A stretch of 64,000 nt of DNA, taken from positions 55,384 through 119,383 of the forward strand of contig CAMJPC010000007.1 in assembly GCA_946407705.1 (NCBI GenBank), in the 5' to 3' direction. Positions 1 to 7,950 of the stretch are shown here, in pieces; position 1 is the stretch's first letter, and every line of letters starts with the position of its first letter. This DNA comes from an uncultured Clostridia bacterium (GTDB taxonomy: Bacteria; Bacillota; Clostridia; Saccharofermentanales; Saccharofermentanaceae). Made by a program: the position numbers and the translations under genes. Below the pieces are notes generated by a model that saw nothing but the letters and a program-made list of their open reading frames with translations, made no database searches and had not been told where the DNA came from.

Positions 1-35
1 TCAGTCTTTATGTTCTGATCGAGATCTTCAAACAT
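1..35 (-). CDS. Partial gene running off the left edge, N-terminus only
   Basis: On the minus strand an ATG at 35-33 follows an AAAAGGA ribosome binding site by about seven bases, and the frame stays open to the window edge (MFEDLDQNIKT...). Only eleven residues are visible, so no function can be given. It is divergent from the MFS transporter. Confidence 0.5.
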   Translation of the reverse strand, partial: MFEDLDQNIKT

Positions 36-173
36 GTTAAATCCTTTTAATTTTTTATATATTTGCGCATTATAGCATCTATATATAGGCGGTTCAAACT
101 CAGAATGGGGCAAGAATGTCGGAAAAATGGTATTTCCACGGCATTTTTGCAACACTGGCGGGCAGTGAAATAG

Positions 174-179
174 TATAAT
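174..179 (+). promoter_or_regulatory. Possible -10 box for the MFS gene
   Basis: A TATAAT lies 28 bases upstream of the GTG start at 208. No convincing -35 box is at the usual distance. The rest of 36-207 holds nothing else I recognise. Confidence 0.35.
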
Positions 180-207
180 TACCTCACTTTCGAACGGGGG
201 TGTCATT

Positions 208-1407
208 GTGGGTAAGACCGGGAAATTCTGGACTCTGAGATACATCATAATCAACGCGACGTATTTCGCCGTTTACAGCGGTATCCATGCGTATGCGTCC
301 GTTTTCCTGCTCGAAAAGGGCTTTTCCAACACTCTCATCGGCATCACCCTGGCTTTGGCGAACATCCTGTCAGTCATATTCCAGCCGTTCGTCGCAGGCC
401 TGATCGACAAGCAGGGAAAGCTCACGAACCGCAATGTTTCCATGGCTTCCACCGCCCTGCTCCTCATAGGTTCCATTTTGCTTTTGCTCATCAAGAACGG
501 ACTCGTGGTGATATTCATCATATTCGCGCTTATCTACATGGTGCAGATGGTGTACCAGCCGATAATCACGGCGATGTATTTTGAGTACGAGGCTGCCGGC
601 TGCCACATCTACTACGGTCTCGCCAGAGGCCTCGGTTCCTGCGGTTTTGCGGTCGTCTCCGTCTTCACGGGAATGGCCATCGGAAGGTTCGGAGTAAACA
701 TCTTAATGGTGCTGGACATCATATTCCTGACTATCGCCCTGATCGTGCTCTATTTCTTCAAAAAGCCCGCCGTTGCTTCATCTCCAGCATCGGCCTCCGA
801 AAAGGAAGTCGCTCATAACAACCTTCTCTCGTTCACGAAAACTTATCCTGCATTCATGCTTTTCGTGGTCGGCGGGGTATGTTTCTTCTTCGCGCATAAC
901 GCGATCAACGACTACATGATCCAGATCATAACGCCCCTCGGCGGGACCGAAGCTTCGATGGGTACGGCGGTATTCATCGCGGCCCTCCTCGAGCTCCCGA
1001 CTATGGCCCTGATCGACAAGATCATGAAAAAGATATCGGTCAAGAATCTTCTGCTCATCTCCGGAACCGCATTCCTCATCAAGACGCTCCTGATGCTCGT
1101 CGCGCCCAACATGGTCGTCGTCTACATAAGCCAGGCGATGCAGATGTTTGCTTACGCGGTCTTCATCCCCGCCGGCGCTTACTTCGTAAACCAGACGATG
1201 GCGAGGTTCGACCAGGTCAAAGGCCAGGCCTACATCAACTGCTCGATCACCTTGGGCGGCGTATTCTCAAGCCTTGTCTGCGGCCGTCTTCTCGACATCA
1301 AGGGACCTCACTTCATGCTTATCGTCAGCCTGATCGTGACGACGGTCGGACTGGGTATCGCGTTCGTGGCACTGAAAGTGCTTGGAAAACGCAAGGAAGC
1401 CACCTGA
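208..1407 (+). CDS. Major facilitator superfamily transporter (MFS_1-like)
   Basis: This 399-residue protein is almost entirely hydrophobic, with about twelve membrane segments and short basic cytoplasmic loops such as LIDKQGK near residue 70, as in MFS permeases. The N-terminal pattern (YFAVYSGIHAYASVFL) and overall length resemble the nucleoside/sugar proton symporter-like MFS_1 branch. The substrate cannot be told from the sequence. The start is a GTG preceded by a run of five G at seven bases; no better ATG lies upstream. It stands alone, followed by the lipase-like gene on the same strand after 115 bases with its own promoter. Confidence 0.85.
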   Translation: MGKTGKFWTLRYIIINATYFAVYSGIHAYASVFLLEKGFSNTLIGITLALANILSVIFQPFVAGLIDKQGKLTNRNVSMASTALLLIGSILLLLIKNGLVVIFIIFALIYMVQMVYQPIITAMYFEYEAAGCHIYYGLARGLGSCGFAVVSVFTGMAIGRFGVNILMVLDIIFLTIALIVLYFFKKPAVASSPASASEKEVAHNNLLSFTKTYPAFMLFVVGGVCFFFAHNAINDYMIQIITPLGGTEASMGTAVFIAALLELPTMALIDKIMKKISVKNLLLISGTAFLIKTLLMLVAPNMVVVYISQAMQMFAYAVFIPAGAYFVNQTMARFDQVKGQAYINCSITLGGVFSSLVCGRLLDIKGPHFMLIVSLIVTTVGLGIAFVALKVLGKRKEAT

Positions 1408-1456
1408 TTATTTGAGGTAATCTTGCGGAAATAGTGCTCTTAATCAAAATTCAGTA

Positions 1457-1515
1457 TTGAACATTATACAATACCGTGCTATTCTCCCCTTATAGGCCGG
1501 AAACCTAAGGGGAGA
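1457..1515 (+). promoter_or_regulatory. Promoter with overlapping 10-bp inverted repeat
   Basis: TTGAAC at 1457-1462 and TATTCT at 1480-1485 are separated by 17 bases, with TGC giving an extended -10. A perfect ten-base inverted repeat (arms 1483-1492 and 1506-1515, TCTCCCCTTA/TAAGGGGAGA) overlaps the -10 box and the expected start site. Its right arm also contains the ribosome binding site AGGGGAG. It looks like an operator; it could be an RNA hairpin only if transcription starts further upstream. Confidence 0.5.
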
Positions 1516-1522
1516 TTATTTT

Positions 1523-2347
1523 ATGAGCGACGATTGCTGTTTAAAGTATCCGTTATTGATGGTGCACGGAATGGGATTCCGTGACAGGAAGCACCTGTGC
1601 TACTGGGGAAGGATCCCCAAGGCGCTTGAAGCACATGGGGCGAACGTGTTTTTCGGGCATCAGGACGCGGTCGGATCCGTTGAAGGTAACGCACTGACCG
1701 TAGCCAAGAGCCTCGATGAGATCCTGAAGACCACCGGGGCGCCGAAAGTCAATATACTCGCACATTCCAAGGGCGGTCTCGAGTCCAGGTGGCTCGCAAA
1801 TCACGGATACAGTGACAAGATCGCGTCGATCACCACGATCGATACCCCGCACCATGGCTCGCACACTGTCGATTTCCTCATGAGAGCACCGAAATGGATG
1901 GTTAAGCTCGCAGCCAAGGGAAATGACCTCTGGATGCGCATCCTGGGCGACAAGCACCCCGACAGCTACGCCTGCTTCGACATCCTCACCACGAAGACCG
2001 CCGAGCAGTTCAACATCGACAATCCAACGCCTTCCGGGGTCTTGTGCCAAAGCTACGGATTCAAGTGCAAAGGCGCTTTTTCCGATTCACTTTTCTGCAT
2101 CACCCAGCCCATCGTCAGGAAGTTCGATGGTGATAACGACGGCCTCGTCTCCACCGAGTCCATGCACTGGGAGAATTTCAGGGGCGTCCGCACTTCCACC
2201 CGAAAACGCGGAATCTCCCACGCCGACGTCGTGGACATCAGGCGCAGGAGATTTACCAAACGCGCCCCCACCTCCGACACTGAGGTCAGCGACATCGTGC
2301 CGTTCTATGTTGGAGTCGTTAAAGAACTAAAAGAAATGGGTTATTAA
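1523..2347 (+). CDS. Alpha/beta hydrolase, triacylglycerol lipase-like
   Basis: The protein opens with YPLLMVHGMGFRD, the oxyanion-hole HG motif of bacterial lipases. It carries a nucleophile elbow AHSKGG with Ser82, and ends with DGLVSTESMHW and GISHADVVD, which supply plausible acid and His partners. The 274-residue size fits family I lipases. No signal peptide is visible, so the product is probably cytoplasmic or leaves by another route. The start follows AGGGGAG by nine bases. Substrate is unknown; esterase activity is an alternative. Confidence 0.8.
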   Translation: MSDDCCLKYPLLMVHGMGFRDRKHLCYWGRIPKALEAHGANVFFGHQDAVGSVEGNALTVAKSLDEILKTTGAPKVNILAHSKGGLESRWLANHGYSDKIASITTIDTPHHGSHTVDFLMRAPKWMVKLAAKGNDLWMRILGDKHPDSYACFDILTTKTAEQFNIDNPTPSGVLCQSYGFKCKGAFSDSLFCITQPIVRKFDGDNDGLVSTESMHWENFRGVRTSTRKRGISHADVVDIRRRRFTKRAPTSDTEVSDIVPFYVGVVKELKEMGY

Positions 2348-2353
2348 TAAAAC

Positions 2354-2375
2354 GGGCTGCCTCTTAGGGCAGCCC
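2354..2375. terminator. Bidirectional terminator
   Basis: An eight-base-pair stem GGGCTGCC/GGCAGCCC with a six-base loop lies between two convergent genes. The minus-strand side runs into a T-rich stretch and the plus side into ATTTAGTT. Confidence 0.7.
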
Positions 2376-2403
2376 ATTTAGTTCCTGTTTTTCGAAAGCC
2401 TTA

Positions 2404-3072
2404 TCAGGTGTTCTTCAGTTCCTCGAAAGACTTGATGATGTTTTCGAGATTCTTGAAATGGTAAGGAGCCTTCATGTTTGTGACAAGCTTCTTGGTCTTC
2501 AGGTTGTAGTACATCTCAGTGATGGTCAGAACGTACTGGCCGTTGATCGCTGCAACAATGTTCTTCTCCTCTTTGTATCCGTATTGCGAGCTGAAAACCA
2601 TGGGTGAAAGCTCATCGCCGACCTTGAGTGCCTTGAAAGCCTCGGAATTGAGATCCATCTCGTAAACCGAAACGAAGATGAAATGAACCTTCTTCATGTA
2701 ATCGTCATCGTTGGAAAGAACGCTGGCGCCGAATCTCGTCCACTGCTTGATGCCCTTTTCGGCGTCCTTTTCAAGATGCTCGCCGTTATCGTAGCTCTGC
2801 GGAGCCATATCGCGCATCTCTTCATCGGTGTAAGCTGCCTTGATGATATCCTTTACCTCATCAAGAGACATCTTGAGCATTCTCTCATCGAAAGTAGTCT
2901 CGGTGGTCGTCTCTTCGGTAGTTGTCTCCTCAGTGGTTGTTGTCTCTTCTGTGGTCGTAGTAGCCTCAGTTGTGGTCTCAGCCTCTGTAGCAGTCGTGGT
3001 ATTAGCCGCGCCGCTGCATCCGGTGAACATCATTGTTGCTGCAAGCAGAAGTGCTGCAATGCTTTTCTTCAT
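2404..3072 (-). CDS. Lipoprotein with Thr/Glu-rich linker
   Basis: The start is the ATG at 3072, eight bases after GGAGGG; a TTG further upstream overlaps that site and is unlikely. Residues 1-19 form a lipoprotein signal with lipobox FTGC and Cys19. Residues 25-65 are a low-complexity run of TTTEE-type repeats, a typical wall-spanning linker. The remaining 155 residues form an uncharacterised globular domain with YMKKVHFIFVSVYEMD and YKEEKNIVAAINGQYVLTIT. The product should be anchored outside the cytoplasmic membrane. Function is unknown. It shares a terminator with the convergent lipase gene. Confidence 0.8.
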   Translation of the reverse strand: MKKSIAALLLAATMMFTGCSGAANTTTATEAETTTEATTTTEETTTTEETTTEETTTETTFDERMLKMSLDEVKDIIKAAYTDEEMRDMAPQSYDNGEHLEKDAEKGIKQWTRFGASVLSNDDDYMKKVHFIFVSVYEMDLNSEAFKALKVGDELSPMVFSSQYGYKEEKNIVAAINGQYVLTITEMYYNLKTKKLVTNMKAPYHFKNLENIIKSFEELKNT

Positions 3073-3216
3073 AATTCCCTCCAAATAACACGCCTTGCGT
3101 ATTTTGCTGTCTTTATCAGCAATTCCAAATTATAGGATCATAAAAAAATAAGTAAATTGTCAAAGCGGTGAATAATTTGCCGTCCTGAAGGCTGATTTTT
3201 CAACAGTTGTTCATTA

Positions 3217-3244
3217 AAAATGAGGGGGCGAACCCCCTCATTTT
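3217..3244 (-). terminator. Intrinsic terminator with UUCG loop
   Basis: A perfect twelve-base-pair stem (AAAATGAGGGGG and complement) closes a four-base loop that reads TTCG on the minus strand and is followed by a T-run in that direction. It ends the leucine-rich-repeat remnant. Confidence 0.9.
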
Positions 3245-3269
3245 GGATTAGTTGGTCTGTTGAAGAAGC

Positions 3270-3641
3270 TTACTTCTTTACTTTTACCTTGCGTCCAGAG
3301 TTCTTCTTCTTAAAGTATTTCTTATACTTCTTTACCTTCGACTTCTTAACCTTTACGGTCTTTACTGAAGAACCCTTAAGCGACTTTTTGACACCTGCTT
3401 TAGTGAGCCTTGTGGTCTTCTGAATATAGATGGTCTTAAGCTTCTTGTCCTTATAGAATGTATTAGGTCCTATCTTCTTCAGTACCGGTGAGGCTATCGA
3501 GAAGGACTTCAGTCTGGAGCAGTATGCAAATGTGCTTGCATTGATCGTCTGAAGTGCTTTGCCGCCATATACCTTCACCAAGTAAGAGCATCCGTAGAAC
3601 GCGTTGGAATCGATTATAACGACGTTTGCTCCTATGTACCA
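3270..3641 (-). pseudogene. C-terminal remnant of a BspA-type leucine-rich-repeat surface protein
   Basis: The frame is open from just after a TAA at 3644-3642 and reads two and a half LRR_5 repeats (IIDSNAFYGCSYL, INASTFAYCSRLKSF, IGPNTFYKDKKLKTIYI). It ends in a very basic tail, KKSKVKKYKKYFKKK, usual for the end of clostridial LRR_5 proteins. There is no start codon with a ribosome binding site and no signal peptide. It overlaps the end of the CHAP gene by ten bases in another frame. I read it as the surviving tail of a larger surface protein; a frameshift that split one CHAP-LRR protein is the alternative. Confidence 0.65.
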
Positions 3642-4810
3642 TTATTTGCACTGTTAATTGCCCATAGTTCAATTGAATAGGTGCCCGGTGCCAGATCTAG
3701 ATACGCTTGGAATCCATGGTTGCCTGTTATTCCCTTAGCTTTATTCACGTCTTCACGATAAACATCTGCAGGTATACCTTTCAACATAGTACCGTTTACA
3801 TATATATCTACTGCAATTGATTTTGAGGATTCGTCCGGATCATATGCCCAACCACCAACAAAAGGCTTTCCTTCTCTAATCTCACAGTAAGTATAATCAC
3901 CCACAGGGAGAGAATCTGTTGGAGTACTTGAGCCTGAATTGTTAATACTGAAGGCACCTAATCCTTTATTATTCTTGCTCCCCCCAGCACTATTAATAGC
4001 GTATATGATAATATTATGATTTCCAGAAGGAATATCTATAAGCGCATTAAAGCCATGGTTTCCTGATATCCCTCTGGCTTTATTCACGTCTTCACGATAA
4101 ACATTTGCTGTGATAGATTTTAAAGACGTATTTCCTGAATATACATCAATTCTAATCGATTTGGATGGTTCATTAGGATCATAAGCCCAACCTCCAATAA
4201 ACAGTTTTCCATTTTGCATTTCGCATTTTTCAACTGTTCCTCTGGGAACACTATCGCCATCACCAAAAGGATCAATGTAAATCAGTGCTGTTCCTAACTG
4301 TCTTTCACAAGGGGCACAAATCTGGCCATTAAAATGGGTATTTTGTTCAATAGTAACTATGGTAGATGATCTAACCCCAATAACTATACCAATATGACCA
4401 TATGTTGAATTGGCATACTCATTGTCTTTTCTTACACCATCATTATAGTGTCCCATGTTCACTCCAGGACCCCACACAACAATATCACCCACATCAGGGT
4501 TTTCTTTGTAGGCCCATCCTGAAGGTAATGTCTTATTCTCAAAATCAATTGCATTGCCAGCCACTAGTTCAGGATGCCCCAAGTAAGCAACATAACTGTA
4601 TATGGGATCAACACACTGATAGGGTTGTTCATATGGTCCACCATCATAATCAACTTGTCGTCCTATCAATGAAACCGCCCAATCATATGCTTGCTGTCGA
4701 GTGTGTCCATTAGTAGTAGCATTTACGCTTGAACTTGGACTAAAGAACATGAAAACAGAAGTTGTTAAAACTATTGCTAACAACATTGATACTCGTTTTA
4801 CGAATTTCAT
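3632..4810 (-). CDS. Secreted CHAP-domain cell-wall hydrolase with two repeat domains
   Basis: The start is the ATG at 4810 after GGGAGGAAAATTTC; the open frame extends upstream without a better start. Residues 1-31 are a signal peptide. A CHAP amidase/endopeptidase domain follows, with the Cys in QCVDP (Cys66) and His in YGHIGIV (His139). Two copies of an 85-residue domain come next, each with GGWAYDP, DVYREDVNKA and GNHGF; their role may be wall binding. The protein ends abruptly at ...SANNGT beside the LRR remnant. The gene is visibly more AT-rich than its neighbours, which suggests recent acquisition. Its strand is opposite to the TetR gene. Confidence 0.8.
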   Translation of the reverse strand: MKFVKRVSMLLAIVLTTSVFMFFSPSSSVNATTNGHTRQQAYDWAVSLIGRQVDYDGGPYEQPYQCVDPIYSYVAYLGHPELVAGNAIDFENKTLPSGWAYKENPDVGDIVVWGPGVNMGHYNDGVRKDNEYANSTYGHIGIVIGVRSSTIVTIEQNTHFNGQICAPCERQLGTALIYIDPFGDGDSVPRGTVEKCEMQNGKLFIGGWAYDPNEPSKSIRIDVYSGNTSLKSITANVYREDVNKARGISGNHGFNALIDIPSGNHNIIIYAINSAGGSKNNKGLGAFSINNSGSSTPTDSLPVGDYTYCEIREGKPFVGGWAYDPDESSKSIAVDIYVNGTMLKGIPADVYREDVNKAKGITGNHGFQAYLDLAPGTYSIELWAINSANNGT

Positions 4811-4924
4811 GAAATTTTCCTCCCTAAAAGAGAAACTAACTATAACTTTTAGTCTATCGCCACAATAACTCAACTGCACTAACAGTTTTTTATATTTTTG
4901 TAAATTCAAAAGAATAATAGTCAT

Positions 4925-4973
4925 TTGACATGACATTTCCCGGGTGATAACATTTATTAAACATGTTTAATAA
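4925..4973 (+). promoter_or_regulatory. Promoter and palindromic operator of the TetR-type gene
   Basis: TTGACA at 4925-4930 and TAACAT at 4948-4953 are 17 bases apart, with TGA giving an extended -10. Immediately downstream, 4954-4973 is a perfect 20-base palindrome centred on AAACATGTTT, covering the expected start site. The position is classic for autorepression by the adjacent TetR-family protein. Confidence 0.75.
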
Positions 4974-4987
4974 TTGAGGCTATCCAC

Positions 4988-5575
4988 ATGCAGAAAGAAG
5001 TCAAAACCGAGATAACCAAAGAAAAACTCATAGCGGCAACGGAGAAACTGATCGCAAACTGCGACGATCCTTTCAAGGTCACGTCGAGGCAGATAGCAGA
5101 GGAATCCGGCATGCAGGCTGCTATGATCAACTACTGCTTCGGGTCCAGGGAGAACCTGATCTACGAGGTTTTTCACAGGTACTACAAGGCTGCGCTTCAC
5201 GACGCGGATGTCGAAAAGATACTGGCCTCAAAGATCTCTCCCAAGGACAAACTCAAGAAGCTCCACTTTCTGATCGCGCATTTTCTCATTGAGAACCATA
5301 AGCTGACAAGGGCCATCACGAACCTGATCCTTTTCAGCCGCGATCTGTCAGAAGATTCCGTCAGCTACGGTTTTATCAAGCAGCACTTTAAAAGGACCAG
5401 GACCGATTCGGAGTGCCGCCTTATCGCTTACGAGCTGTCCACCATGATGCAGCTCATCATATACAGAAAAGACGATATCAAGACCGGCATGGGGATCGAT
5501 CTCGAAAAAGATAAACAGCTCAAGCATTACATCGACATGCGAATCGATCTTCTCCTTCCGGAGGTTACTGCGTGA
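4988..5575 (+). CDS. TetR/AcrR-family transcriptional regulator
   Basis: The first 60 residues match the TetR helix-turn-helix: ITKEKLIAATEKLI, then VTSRQIAEESGMQAAMINYCFGSRENLI. The remaining 135 residues are a divergent, mostly helical ligand-binding and dimerisation region, so the inducer cannot be guessed. The length of 195 is normal. The gene overlaps the next one by four bases (GTGA), so the two are translationally coupled. The palindrome at 4954-4973 is its likely operator. Confidence 0.88.
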   Translation: MQKEVKTEITKEKLIAATEKLIANCDDPFKVTSRQIAEESGMQAAMINYCFGSRENLIYEVFHRYYKAALHDADVEKILASKISPKDKLKKLHFLIAHFLIENHKLTRAITNLILFSRDLSEDSVSYGFIKQHFKRTRTDSECRLIAYELSTMMQLIIYRKDDIKTGMGIDLEKDKQLKHYIDMRIDLLLPEVTA

Positions 5576-7881
5576 AAAGCGTTTATCCTTTCAACAATAC
5601 TCCCGACCGGGTGCTCCCACTCTGCGGAGGCAAGGGATCTTCGCTCATCCGCATGACGAGGATGGGGCTGCCCGTTCCTGAAGGAATGGTCATCCTCGCA
5701 GGCGCTTCTTCTGAGGATGAGTGGGCTGAAGTGCGTTCTGCGCTTGCTTCTTTGTCCGATAAGTACACATACGCCGTCAGGTCTTCGGCTTTGAATGAGG
5801 ATGGTGCTGAAAACTCTTTCGCCGGGCAGTATGAGACGCTGACTGACGTTGCCAGGGACAATCTGGAAGAGGCAGTAAAGTCGGTCATTAAATCGGCGGA
5901 TAACTCCCGCGTCAAGGAATATCTTACGAATGCCAACGTGGCGGCGAGCGGGATCGCGGTTGTCGTTCAGAGGTTTGTGAGACCGCTATATGCGGGAGTC
6001 CTTTTCACTGCGGACGCGGTAACGGGAAGCAGCAGATACATGGTCGGAAACTTCGTCGAAGGCGAAGGCGAGGCGCTGGTATCGGGTCAGAAAAACGCTT
6101 CCGAATTCAGGATAGACGCAATGAAATACGCATTCACGGGCGACGGGCGAATGAAGAGGTTCGCGCGTTCCTTGTACAAATATGCGTGCAGGATCAGGGA
6201 TGAATATGGGTGCGAAGCCGACATCGAATGGGCAGTCTCCGGGGGACGTCTTTACATACTCCAGGCACGCCCGATCACCACTTTGAAGAGTTTTGATCCC
6301 GATACTTTCCTGGTCAACGGCTCGAAATCCGGCGAATACATGCTCACCAAGACCAATGTCGGCGAGATCTTCATGAAGCCGCTGACACCCGCGACTTACA
6401 GCATGCTGCAGATTATCAACGACGTGCTGTATCTGCCGCAGTGGCTCGACGCGATCGAGGGGCAGGCGTACATGAACGTCAGCGTCCTGTGTTCGATGCT
6501 GATGGCGATGGGAATGAAGGAAGAAAAGGCTTTCGAGGCCGTGAGAGACCTCGTCGGCAATCTGCCTTCTGGTCAGACTGTGCCCGTCTTCCCTTTCAGC
6601 GGCAAGAAGTTCAGAAAGAACCTCTGGGAGATACTGACAGGTGCCAAAGCAAAGGGCTATAAGTGCCGCCTGAGCAAAGCGCAGAAGAAAGAGATGGTCG
6701 ATAACTTCCCTGATATCTGCAGGGGCCTGATCGGCGAGATCCGACTGCTTAAGACAAACGAAGAGCTGTACCGCTACGGATGCGACGTGCTCGCGCAGAA
6801 ACTGAGTGACGGTCTTGCTTCGTTCATGGCTATGTCCGGATCGAACATAATGGATCTTTTCAGCATGCGCAAAAAGATCGTGAAGCTCACGGGCGAAGAG
6901 ACCGCAAATGCCCTGCTGGGCGGCTGTCTCGGTGTTATCGAGAGCATGAAGCCGCTACTCATGTTGGAAGATGTCATAAGCGGAAAAACTACTGAAGAAG
7001 AGTTCATGAGGGTCTGCGGACAGCGCACCGTCAACGAGATGGAGTTCTCCGAGAAACACCCGTATGAGATAGAGGATTACGTTGAGAAAGCCATTGCGGA
7101 TTACCGTACGCAGGGTGTCAGCGCGCACGATCTGAAAGCGAAGAGCGAGGCTGAATTTAATGTTGCTTTGGACACGTTTGTTAAAGAAAATCCGTCAAAG
7201 GCCAAGAAAGTCAGGAAGATGCTTGCCAAGTTCGCCGCGTCGAATGCTTTTCGCGAGGATTTCAGAGCGAAGGGCGTCTGGTCGCTGTGCGTAATGCGCG
7301 AATGGCTCTTGGGAGTCGGCCGTGCAAACGATCTGGGCGACGATGTTTTCATGCTGTATATCCGCGAGGCGATCGACCTGACCAAGGGCGATAAATCCGT
7401 GTTAGAGAAGATCGCAGCGAGGAAGGCGAACTACGCCGGGTATCTGGAGAACCCGCCCTTCCCTAACGTCATCATAGGCAGGTTTGAGCCCTCCGAGTGG
7501 CTCGCCGATCCTAAGAGGAGAAACGATTTCTACTGCAGCGGATCTGATGTTACGGTGTCTGATTCATTGATCAAGGGCTTCCCCGGTGCTGCAGGAAAGG
7601 TAACGGGAACGGTTCGCGTGATCGAGAGCATCGACAAGATAGAAGAGCTTCAGGCGGGAGAGATCCTGGTCACGAGCGCGACAAATATCGGCTGGACGAG
7701 GATCTTCCCCAAGGTGTCTGCGATCGTTACCGATATCGGTGCGCCGCTGTCTCACGCCGCGATCGTTGCGCGTGAATTCGGCATTCCCGCGGTCGTAGGA
7801 TGCGGCAATGCAACTACGGTTCTGAAGACGGGCGATGTCGTTGAAGTCGACGGAATGAAAGGTACTGTCAGTATCCGTTGA
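5572..7881 (+). CDS. PEP-utilising enzyme, rifampin phosphotransferase/PEP synthase-like
   Basis: Residues 1-240 are a pyruvate-phosphate-dikinase-type ATP-binding domain (CGGKGSSLIRM, YAVRSSALNEDG, SFAGQYET, EADIEWA, LYILQARPITT). A middle region carries MKPLTPATYSML, as in rifampin phosphotransferases. The C-terminus is the swivelling PEP-utilising domain, with the phosphorylated His in GAPLSHAAIVARE (His728). Such enzymes move a phosphate from ATP through the His to pyruvate or to an antibiotic hydroxyl. At 769 residues it is shorter than typical Rph (about 860). The true acceptor is unknown. Start GTG overlaps the regulator stop, which makes this the obvious target of that repressor. Confidence 0.8.
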   Translation: MKSVYPFNNTPDRVLPLCGGKGSSLIRMTRMGLPVPEGMVILAGASSEDEWAEVRSALASLSDKYTYAVRSSALNEDGAENSFAGQYETLTDVARDNLEEAVKSVIKSADNSRVKEYLTNANVAASGIAVVVQRFVRPLYAGVLFTADAVTGSSRYMVGNFVEGEGEALVSGQKNASEFRIDAMKYAFTGDGRMKRFARSLYKYACRIRDEYGCEADIEWAVSGGRLYILQARPITTLKSFDPDTFLVNGSKSGEYMLTKTNVGEIFMKPLTPATYSMLQIINDVLYLPQWLDAIEGQAYMNVSVLCSMLMAMGMKEEKAFEAVRDLVGNLPSGQTVPVFPFSGKKFRKNLWEILTGAKAKGYKCRLSKAQKKEMVDNFPDICRGLIGEIRLLKTNEELYRYGCDVLAQKLSDGLASFMAMSGSNIMDLFSMRKKIVKLTGEETANALLGGCLGVIESMKPLLMLEDVISGKTTEEEFMRVCGQRTVNEMEFSEKHPYEIEDYVEKAIADYRTQGVSAHDLKAKSEAEFNVALDTFVKENPSKAKKVRKMLAKFAASNAFREDFRAKGVWSLCVMREWLLGVGRANDLGDDVFMLYIREAIDLTKGDKSVLEKIAARKANYAGYLENPPFPNVIIGRFEPSEWLADPKRRNDFYCSGSDVTVSDSLIKGFPGAAGKVTGTVRVIESIDKIEELQAGEILVTSATNIGWTRIFPKVSAIVTDIGAPLSHAAIVAREFGIPAVVGCGNATTVLKTGDVVEVDGMKGTVSIR

Positions 7882-7903
7882 ACAAACAAAAACTGATCAA
7901 CTG

Positions 7904-7940
7904 AAAAGTGCTCTAAACCGGATGGTATAGAGCACTTTTT
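7904..7940. terminator. Bidirectional terminator
   Basis: A twelve-base-pair stem AAAAGTGCTCTA/TAGAGCACTTTT with a twelve-base loop ends in TTTTTATTT on the plus side and has a U-run on the minus side. It serves two convergent genes. Confidence 0.85.
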
Positions 7941-7950
7941 ATTTCACTTC

